Source of the DNA: Candidatus Zixiibacteriota bacterium
GTDB taxonomy: Bacteria; Zixibacteria; MSB-5A5; JAUVRN01
Assembly (NCBI GenBank): GCA_030597645.1
Contig: JAUVRN010000178.1
Span: 1-5,061, forward strand
Length of the DNA stretch: 5,061 bases
Direction of reading: 5' to 3'
The position numbers and the translations under genes are program-made. Positions 1-5,061 of the stretch are shown here, piece by piece; within the stretch, counting starts at the first letter, position 1, and each line of letters begins with the position of its first letter. The notes under the pieces were generated by a model. The model had not been told where the DNA came from and did not search any database. It saw only the letters and a list, made by a program, of their open reading frames with translations.

Positions 1-276
1 CCCCGAAAGGCCAATTTTGACGAGTTCGGTCCCCTCTCGGTATGGACTGCTTGACAAGTGCAAACATTGCCGCAAGATTGGCGTTGACCCCCCAACAGGA
101 GGTAACTGCAACGCAACAGTGTCGTCAGCCTTCAGTTTCCCAGACACATCACTGATTCCTTCCATCACAGCGGCTCCTGCCTTTGGCGGGGGTTCCGGCG
201 TGTTAGTATCAGCGATGTGCCGCTAAGTTGCTAACTGGCAGTACTTTAGAGGTCCATGTCAATGGAGGAAGTGTCC
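1..276. other. Upstream non-coding region, likely promoter and 5' leader of the receptor gene
   Basis: This stretch has no confident gene. By hand count its GC is about 55 % over 1-240, clearly below the receptor gene, which fits intergenic DNA. A perfect TTGACA lies at 51-56, and 17 bases later AAGATT (74-79) matches the TATAAT consensus at only 3 of 6 positions, so this is a weak sigma-70-type candidate. A second weak -10-like hexamer, TAGTAT, lies at 204-209 without a convincing -35. A frame reading in from the left edge stays open to a TAA ending at 226, and a minus-strand frame is open from an ATG at 165 to the left edge. Neither has recognisable protein features or host-like codon use. 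The true promoter cannot be fixed from sequence alone. Confidence 0.55.
264..269 (+). promoter_or_regulatory. Shine-Dalgarno site that decides the receptor start
   Basis: GGAGGA ends 7 bases before the ATG at 277, which is near-ideal spacing and a strong match to the anti-Shine-Dalgarno sequence. The two in-frame upstream ATGs are less well served. The one at 256 has only GAGG ending 3 bases before it, and the one at 262 has that same GAGG at a longer distance. The site would itself be coding if translation began at 256 or 262. This favours 277 as the start and removes seven residues (MSMEEVS) from the longest reading. Confidence 0.7.
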
Positions 277-3200
277 ATGACAGAGAATCGTCGAATCGCC
301 TTTGGACGTTTGGCCAAGGTCATGGTAGCAGTGGCCTTACTGGCGTTCGGGGCCACTGAGCTCGGGGCGCAGGGCGGCACGACCGGGAAGATCCAGGGTA
401 CCGTGATCGACCCGACCGGCCAGCCCGTCGCAAACGCTCAGGTCTTCATCCTGGGGACCGCGTTTGCAGCGCTCACGAACGATGAGGGGTTCTACTTCTT
501 CAACAACGTGCCCGCCGGTACTTACGACCTGCGGGCACAATTCATTGGGTACCAGCCCGCCGAGGTTCGGGGCATCCGCGTTCTGACGGAGCAGACCCTG
601 ACGGTGAACTTCGGGCTCTCGGGCGCGGTAGCCCTCGAGGCGATAACGATCACGGCGGCAGGGACGCCGATCGTGCCGCGCGACCAGCTCACCTCCAAGT
701 CGATTGCCAGCGGCGAAGACATCGACCAGTTGCCGGTGGACAACGCGCGTCAGGTGATCAACCTGCAGCCGGGCGTGGTGGAGTCGGGCAGCGCACTGGG
801 CGTGTCGATCCGCGGTGGCCGGCCGGGTGAGGCCGTCGTCTACCTCGACGGCGTGCCGGTCCGGCGCCTGCGCACGGGTGCGGCCGCGATCAACATCTCG
901 ACCAACGCGGTCGAGGAAGCGTCGGTCACAACGGGCGCTTTGGGCGCCGAGTTCGGTGACGCCCAGTCCGGCGTGATCTCGCTGGTCACGCGGTCGGGCG
1001 GCCCGAGGTTCCAGGGCACCCTGGCTTACGAGACCGACGAGATTTTCGGGGACGCGATCAGGGTTGGCTACAACCGGTTCGAGGCCTCCCTGAGCGGACC
1101 GATCTTCGGCAACCTGACCTTCTTCGTTGCCGGAATGATCTGGGGTAACGTGTCGGACCGGCGCGGCAAGGGCTGGGACGAGGTCCCGACCTACACGCTC
1201 GCCGGAGTGGACACGACGGTCACGATCGAGGCCGCCACGCCGGGCGACAGCATCACGCTCGACGTGCCGAACTTCGCGCAGTTCAGCGGCTCGTGCGACC
1301 CGGCCGCCAACTTCGGCGCGGAGTGTCAGGGCCGCCGGCTGCCGTACGACTGGCAGACCCAGTGGCGGACCAACGCCAAGCTGACCTACACCTATGGCCA
1401 GGGCTCGCGCATCGCCGTCTCCGGCCTGTTTGACCAGGATCAGAACCGCAACTACCCGGGCGGCCAGATCTTCAATCCAGCGGCCTACTCGGGATCGCGG
1501 AACAACTCGCAGGTCTACATCCTGAACTGGGTGCAGCAGGTGTTCCGCACGCCGGAGACCGAGCTGGCGTTCGACCTGAACCTGTCGTGGCAGACCGACC
1601 GGCAGCGCGCAGGCGTGCTGGATACCGAGTGGGAGCTCGGGCACCGCGACGCGTCGCTGGGCATCGAGATGTCCACGATGCAGTTCCTGGTGGACTTCGA
1701 GAACTTCTCGCAGGACACGGGCGACGACGCCAGGACGCTCACCACGCTGAACAGCTCGGAAGACTGGGACATCCTGGTCAAGAATGTCAGGGACAACCTG
1801 GGCACGCGGCTGCCGTACCTGGGCCGTGACGACCTGCGCTCCAACCAGGCCTACCGGATGAACCCGTTCGCGATCACGAGCGGCTTCCGCACGGGCGGCG
1901 TGGACGACGTGGGCTTCCGGCTCGACTATGATCGCCGCGCCATTGGCCGGCTCAACGTCGACTGGCAGTTCGACCGGTACAACCGGCTCAAGTTCGGTGC
2001 CGAGGGCATGAGCGGCCAGGTGAACACCGCCCGGAGCAACCTGATCCGGCAGATCTTCCAGGAAGTGTATGCGGAGGCTCCGGTTCGCTGGGCCGCCTAC
2101 ATTCAGGACCGCCTGGATCTCGGCGACGTGGTGCTCGAGGCGGGGCTGCGGTGGGACTACTGGGATACTCGCGGCGTCTTCCCGCTCACGCCGGCGCGGC
2201 TCTTCCCCCATCCTTCGTACGATCCCGATGTACCGATCGAGGACCTGACCTGCACCGGCGCCGAGTGTGACGCGGTGGACGCGGTCGACAACTTCGTGTG
2301 GCGGACTTCCGAGGCCCACACGGCCTGGTCGCCGCGGCTCCGGGTGTCGTTCCCGGTGACTGACCGGACCAACTTCCGGCTGTCGTACGCGCACCAGGTG
2401 CAGTCGCCTGACGGTAACTCGGTGTTCCAGGGCATGAACAACGACCTGTCGATCACCAACACGAACGACGCCTTCGGCGGCGACGTGCGGCACGGCAAGA
2501 CGATCATCTTCGAGTTCGGTGTCAGGCACGCCTTCACGCGTGACCTGGTGCTCGACTTTGCGGCGTTCAACAAGGACAAGTCGGCCGACCTGACCTACCG
2601 GATTCTCGACTTCTGGGACCCGCTGGTCGGTCGCATTATGCCGGTCAACGTGCTGACGAACGCCGACTTCGGTAACATCAAGGGCTTCGAAGTCAGTATG
2701 CTGCAGCGGATCGGGAACTGGTTCAACGGCCAGATCAACTACACGTTCCAGGCCGCCAAGGGAACCGGCTCCAACCCGTTCAGCTACCTGACCACGCAGT
2801 CCCGTCAGATCTCGCAGGTTACCGGCAATCGGGTTCCGCCGCCGCAGGCGATCCTGCGGACGGACGACGACCGGACCCACAACATCGCGGGTTCGCTGTC
2901 GTTCAACTGGCCCGACGACTTCAGCCGCGGCACGTGGTATGGTACGGTGCTGCGCAACGCCGGTCTGTTCACGCGGTTCCGCTTCGTGAGCGGCCTGCCG
3001 TACACGGCGCTGACGAACGTGGGTAACGGGCAGACGTCGTTCGGCGGCACGGGCTTCGGCCTGGTCGCGGAGCGCGAGGACGACCAGCTCAACGGCTCCT
3101 CGCTGCCCTGGCAGTACATCTTCGACCTTCGTGTCACGAAGGGTCTCAGGCTCGGCCCGACGGACTGGACGCTGTACGCGGACTTCCGGAACCTGCTGAA

Positions 3201-3582
3201 CATCACGAACGTGGTTGGTGTGTTTGCCGAGACCGGAGATGTCGTAAACGATAAGGATCGGGAGAACACGATCTCGTCCGAGTTCGTGCGGCTGCGTCAG
3301 GATGCCGGCGGCGGGCGTGTGGTCTCCGATCCTGCCAACGGCCTCGATGCGATCGACGTGCGTGACTGCGCCGAGATCGCCGGGCCGTGGAGCGGCTCGG
3401 GTGGGGCGGCGGACTGTCTCCTCGTGCAGCAGGCCGAGGCGCGGTTCGGCAACGGCAACGGTCTGTACGACCTTGATGAGCAGGAGAACGCGCTCGACCA
3501 GTGGTACACGATCAACAACGGCCCGCAGGGCTTCCACGGGCAGCCGTTGCACATCCGTTTGGGCATCGAGTTGGCGTTCTAG
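277..3582 (+). CDS. TonB-dependent outer-membrane receptor with N-terminal carboxypeptidase-regulatory-like domain
   Basis: This 1101-residue protein should be an outer-membrane active transporter or receptor powered by TonB-ExbB-ExbD. Seen: a Sec signal peptide (basic RR at 5-6, hydrophobic core about 15-26, likely cleavage LGA|Q after residue 31). A regulatory-like beta-sandwich follows at about 37-115 (GxVxDxxGxPVxxAxV, then GxYxxxNVPxGTYxL). The plug lies at about 135-240 and carries the family signature IRGGRPGEAVVYLDGVPV at 178-195. The barrel runs from about 245 to the end, with a typical late segment YADFRNLLN at 967-975 and the C-terminal HIRLGIELAF, whose last Phe is the usual BAM signal. 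The length is normal for the family. About 110 residues separate the last two recognisable strands, suggesting a large surface loop. The six cysteines form three close pairs (340/350, 659/664, 1031/1047). The ligand is unknown, and no SusD-like gene follows. ATG 256 is the alternative start. The family call is very sure; the specificity is not. Confidence 0.95.
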   Translation: MTENRRIAFGRLAKVMVAVALLAFGATELGAQGGTTGKIQGTVIDPTGQPVANAQVFILGTAFAALTNDEGFYFFNNVPAGTYDLRAQFIGYQPAEVRGIRVLTEQTLTVNFGLSGAVALEAITITAAGTPIVPRDQLTSKSIASGEDIDQLPVDNARQVINLQPGVVESGSALGVSIRGGRPGEAVVYLDGVPVRRLRTGAAAINISTNAVEEASVTTGALGAEFGDAQSGVISLVTRSGGPRFQGTLAYETDEIFGDAIRVGYNRFEASLSGPIFGNLTFFVAGMIWGNVSDRRGKGWDEVPTYTLAGVDTTVTIEAATPGDSITLDVPNFAQFSGSCDPAANFGAECQGRRLPYDWQTQWRTNAKLTYTYGQGSRIAVSGLFDQDQNRNYPGGQIFNPAAYSGSRNNSQVYILNWVQQVFRTPETELAFDLNLSWQTDRQRAGVLDTEWELGHRDASLGIEMSTMQFLVDFENFSQDTGDDARTLTTLNSSEDWDILVKNVRDNLGTRLPYLGRDDLRSNQAYRMNPFAITSGFRTGGVDDVGFRLDYDRRAIGRLNVDWQFDRYNRLKFGAEGMSGQVNTARSNLIRQIFQEVYAEAPVRWAAYIQDRLDLGDVVLEAGLRWDYWDTRGVFPLTPARLFPHPSYDPDVPIEDLTCTGAECDAVDAVDNFVWRTSEAHTAWSPRLRVSFPVTDRTNFRLSYAHQVQSPDGNSVFQGMNNDLSITNTNDAFGGDVRHGKTIIFEFGVRHAFTRDLVLDFAAFNKDKSADLTYRILDFWDPLVGRIMPVNVLTNADFGNIKGFEVSMLQRIGNWFNGQINYTFQAAKGTGSNPFSYLTTQSRQISQVTGNRVPPPQAILRTDDDRTHNIAGSLSFNWPDDFSRGTWYGTVLRNAGLFTRFRFVSGLPYTALTNVGNGQTSFGGTGFGLVAEREDDQLNGSSLPWQYIFDLRVTKGLRLGPTDWTLYADFRNLLNITNVVGVFAETGDVVNDKDRENTISSEFVRLRQDAGGGRVVSDPANGLDAIDVRDCAEIAGPWSGSGGAADCLLVQQAEARFGNGNGLYDLDEQENALDQWYTINNGPQGFHGQPLHIRLGIELAF

Positions 3583-3599
3583 ACAACTGGAGACAATGG

Positions 3600-3635
3600 G
3601 GGCGGCGCCCGGCCGTTGTGGCCGGTGCGTCGCCC
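3600..3635 (+). promoter_or_regulatory. Strong intercistronic GC-rich hairpin
   Basis: Bases 3600-3608 pair with 3627-3635 (nine pairs, one of them G-U at 3605/3630). T3626 is bulged, and 3609-3614 pairs with 3620-3625 (CCGGCC with GGCCGG) around a five-base loop, GTTGT. This gives about 15 pairs, almost all G-C. No U-tract follows, so it is not a canonical intrinsic terminator. It ends 4 bases before the Shine-Dalgarno sequence at 3640-3644. Plausible roles, by inference, are partial termination, protection of the receptor mRNA 3' end after processing, or control of access to the downstream ribosome site. Confidence 0.6.
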
Positions 3636-3639
3636 ACCT

Positions 3640-3644
3640 GAGGA
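3640..3644 (+). promoter_or_regulatory. Shine-Dalgarno site placed for the mini-ORF at 3653
   Basis: GAGGA ends 8 bases before the ATG at 3653, good spacing for that start. It ends 19 bases before the ATG at 3664 and 25 before the ATG at 3670, too far for direct initiation of the long downstream gene. That gene has its own GAGG at 3655-3658, which leaves 5 bases to 3664 or 11 to 3670. The better-placed ribosome site therefore serves the short frame. Confidence 0.45.
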
Positions 3645-3651
3645 AACACCA

Positions 3652-3677
3652 TATGAGGATCGGATGACTATGAGGAT
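3652..3677 (+). repeat. Short direct repeat at the downstream gene's start
   Basis: TATGAGGAT occurs at 3652-3660 and again at 3669-3677, a 17-base period. The first copy contains the mini-ORF start and the second contains the ATG at 3670. The repeat is seen directly. A recent 17-base tandem duplication with later divergence is one explanation, and chance is another, given its short length. Confidence 0.5.
3653..3667 (+). other. Possible four-codon leader ORF overlapping the next gene's start
   Basis: ATG at 3653 opens a frame encoding MRIG and stops at TGA 3665-3667. The stop overlaps the ATG at 3664 as ATGA, the usual arrangement for termination-reinitiation coupling. It has a well-placed Shine-Dalgarno sequence (3640-3644). 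The peptide resembles the MRIN at residues 3-6 of the downstream protein, which fits a small local duplication. Whether it is translated is unknown. It may be a relic of a former start site. Confidence 0.3.
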
Positions 3678-5061
3678 AAACTCGTTTACCCGCGCACTCC
3701 GTGTTGGCGCGGTGGTGGTGCTGCTGGGGGCCCTGAGCTTCCAATCCGCTTCGGCGGAGAAGGACAAGCGGGTCAGGCAGCGCTCCTCCATCAACCTCCA
3801 GGCGCTTGTGTTCGGCATCATGGAGGTGAACCGCGTCTTCTGCGGCATCAACGTGCTCGGCGAGGTTTGCGTCGATCCGACCAACTCGCCGGTCATCGGG
3901 GGCGGCTTCTGGCCGAAGGGAACCCCGAACCAGTACGTCTTCAACTCGGGAATGCAGCTCGCCGGGATCATCCCGTCCGACGCTGGATTCGAATGGGCCG
4001 GTGACACGACCGGGGTCTTCTTCATGGATGCTCGCGGCGACCAGGGCGCGGGCGACCCGATCTCGCTGGTCTTCAACTCTCTGGATCCGGGCGACGCGGC
4101 CAACTGGCCCGTCGGCGCCGTGGTCCGGGACACCGCGATCTACAACCCGATCCTGATTGGGCGCAACACGCTTGCCCAGCAGGACCTCTGGGTGCGGATC
4201 TGGGACGGTAACCCGACCATCGCGGGCGGCAGGGACCACCCGATGGGCATCCTCGTGGAGGAGCGCGGACTGGGCTGGAACTTCCCGTCCGGCAACGAGG
4301 ACATCGTCTATTTCGTCTACACGTTCTACAACATCACCTCCTCCGACCGGGCGGTGTACAACGGCCTGTACCCCGACATCCAGGACAGCATCTGGAACAT
4401 CGCCACGTCCTACGTCTCGGGCGTCGAGGACCGGTTCAACGTGGACATCCCGTCCGGCGGCTACTCCCTCACGAACATGTACGCCGCGTTCTATATGGAC
4501 CCGGACGTGGGCGACGCCGGCACGAACTACTCGACGGCGATCCTGCCGTTTGCGATGGCGATCGCCTACAAGTCCGACTTCGTGGAGTCCAGCTGGTCGT
4601 ATCCGGCGGAGATCAACGGCTTGCCGTTCCACCCGGCCCCCGGCTTCATCGGCGTGAAATACCTCAAGAGCCCGATCCGTCCGGGATCGGACCCACCTGA
4701 GGAGATCGGGCTCTCGATGTTCTCCAACACGCTGAACTCCTCGACCGGGTTCCCGGACCCCGTCGGCGTCGTTCAGATGTGGCGCTACATCTCCGGCGAG
4801 GTGAGCCCGGCGGCCGGTGACAACAACTGCACGTTCCCGAACCCGAAGGAGCGGGGACTCTGCTTCCTTTTCGACCAACAGTCGGACACGCGCTTCTTCC
4901 AGTCGCCAGGCCCGTTCGTTCTGGCTCCCGGAGAGGCGGCGAGCATCGTCGTGGCGTACATTCACGCCGCGCCGGTTTCCGCCCCGCTGGTGGCTTCCGG
5001 CGAGCTCGGTGACGACCTCAAGCCACTGTGGCCGTATCCCGGCGACTCGATCGGTGCCGGC
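3664..5061 (+). CDS. Exported protein of unknown function, 3' end beyond the window
   Basis: The frame is open from 3664 to the window edge (466 codons, no stop), so the protein is C-terminally incomplete here. Seen: a clear Sec signal peptide with Arg at 4, 10 and 13, a hydrophobic core at about 14-26 and likely cleavage ASA|E after residue 31, followed by a basic stretch. The rest is rich in Gly, Pro, Asp and aromatics and looks beta-rich. Recognisable pieces are GGGFWPKGTPNQYVF (79-93), GNEDIVYFVYTFYNIT (210-225), an acidic YMDPDVGD (277-284) and GPFVLAPGE (416-424). I associate the first and last with large uncharacterised secreted proteins of FCB-group bacteria, some ending in a sorting domain; this is from memory. 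Four cysteines form two close pairs (60/69, 389/400). There is no lipobox cysteine at the cleavage site. It lies 81 bases behind the receptor on the same strand. ATG 3670 is an alternative start. Function is unknown; reality as a gene is near certain. Confidence 0.9.
   Translation, partial: MTMRINSFTRALRVGAVVVLLGALSFQSASAEKDKRVRQRSSINLQALVFGIMEVNRVFCGINVLGEVCVDPTNSPVIGGGFWPKGTPNQYVFNSGMQLAGIIPSDAGFEWAGDTTGVFFMDARGDQGAGDPISLVFNSLDPGDAANWPVGAVVRDTAIYNPILIGRNTLAQQDLWVRIWDGNPTIAGGRDHPMGILVEERGLGWNFPSGNEDIVYFVYTFYNITSSDRAVYNGLYPDIQDSIWNIATSYVSGVEDRFNVDIPSGGYSLTNMYAAFYMDPDVGDAGTNYSTAILPFAMAIAYKSDFVESSWSYPAEINGLPFHPAPGFIGVKYLKSPIRPGSDPPEEIGLSMFSNTLNSSTGFPDPVGVVQMWRYISGEVSPAAGDNNCTFPNPKERGLCFLFDQQSDTRFFQSPGPFVLAPGEAASIVVAYIHAAPVSAPLVASGELGDDLKPLWPYPGDSIGAG

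Noticed and set aside
17..226. Plus-strand 69-residue frame starting at a TTG, with a CxxC pair
   Set aside because: No Shine-Dalgarno sequence precedes the TTG, codon use is unlike the flanking genes, and a single CxxC is not enough for a zinc-binding call. It might be the tail of an upstream gene, but nothing supports that.
202..237. Inverted GTTAG/CTAAC arms upstream of the receptor gene as an operator
   Set aside because: Only five contiguous pairs match and the rest of the arms do not align, which is too weak for a binding-site call.
1515..1844. Other frames inside the receptor gene on both strands (for example 522-743, 1515-1844, 1587-1829, 2157-2579, 2805-3269, 3297-3566)
   Set aside because: They are out-of-frame shadows of a receptor gene whose motifs run continuously through all these positions.
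3580..3663. Readthrough of the TAG at 3580-3582 to fuse the two proteins
   Set aside because: The 27 triplets between the genes are in frame and free of stops, so a fusion is formally possible. The receptor, however, ends in a proper barrel strand with terminal Phe, and the next protein begins with its own signal peptide, so two separate products make far better sense.
4157..4657. Plus-strand frame of 166 codons and the minus-strand frame 3579-4133
   Set aside because: Both overlap the downstream exported-protein gene. The plus one is a low-complexity Arg/Thr/Ser-rich product typical of an off-frame reading of GC-rich coding DNA.
3633..4703. Identical 12-mer CCCACCTGAGGA at 3633-3644 and 4692-4703
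   Set aside because: One such match is about what chance gives in 5 kb, and the second copy lies inside coding sequence with no start of interest after it.
337..4965. Minus-strand open frame of 1542 codons as a gene
   Set aside because: It lies exactly codon-aligned over two well-supported sense genes, its product is Arg/Val/His/Glu-rich without domains or a signal, and its openness follows from missing TTA, CTA and TCA codons in the sense frames.

Overview
The window reads as a two-gene, same-strand segment from a high-GC Gram-negative bacterium. It holds one complete TonB-dependent outer-membrane receptor gene (277-3582) and, 81 bases further on, the first 466 codons of a gene for an exported protein of unknown function (3664 to the window edge at 5061). 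The receptor has a Sec signal peptide, an N-terminal carboxypeptidase-regulatory-like beta-sandwich, a plug, a long beta-barrel and a terminal Phe. I know this style from Gemmatimonadota and neighbouring FCB-type lineages. That placement is an inference from protein style and GC content, not from a marker gene.

Layout. Positions 1-276 are a lower-GC stretch (about 55 % by hand count over 1-240, against about two thirds in a sampled line of the receptor gene). I see no confident gene there. A weak divergent start on the minus strand at 165 is noted as a finding. The receptor start is best placed at 277, because GGAGGA at 264-269 sits 7 bases before it. Between the genes lies a strong GC-rich hairpin (3600-3635) without a U-tract. 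It is followed by a Shine-Dalgarno sequence that points to a four-codon mini-ORF (3653-3667), whose stop overlaps the start codon of the second gene as ATGA. A 9-base direct repeat surrounds this junction.

How the genes may work together. The spacing and shared strand suggest co-transcription, with the hairpin and mini-ORF setting the relative output of the second gene. The receptor would import or bind a ligand at the outer membrane. The second protein, also exported and probably beta-rich, could be a partner at the surface or in the periplasm. No SusD-like lipoprotein features are visible in it, so this is not an evident SusC/SusD pair. The ligand cannot be read from the sequence.

The 4.6-kb antisense open frame across both genes is best explained by codon choice, as described in the findings, and is not annotated as a gene. 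No tRNA, rRNA, CRISPR array or insertion sequence was seen.
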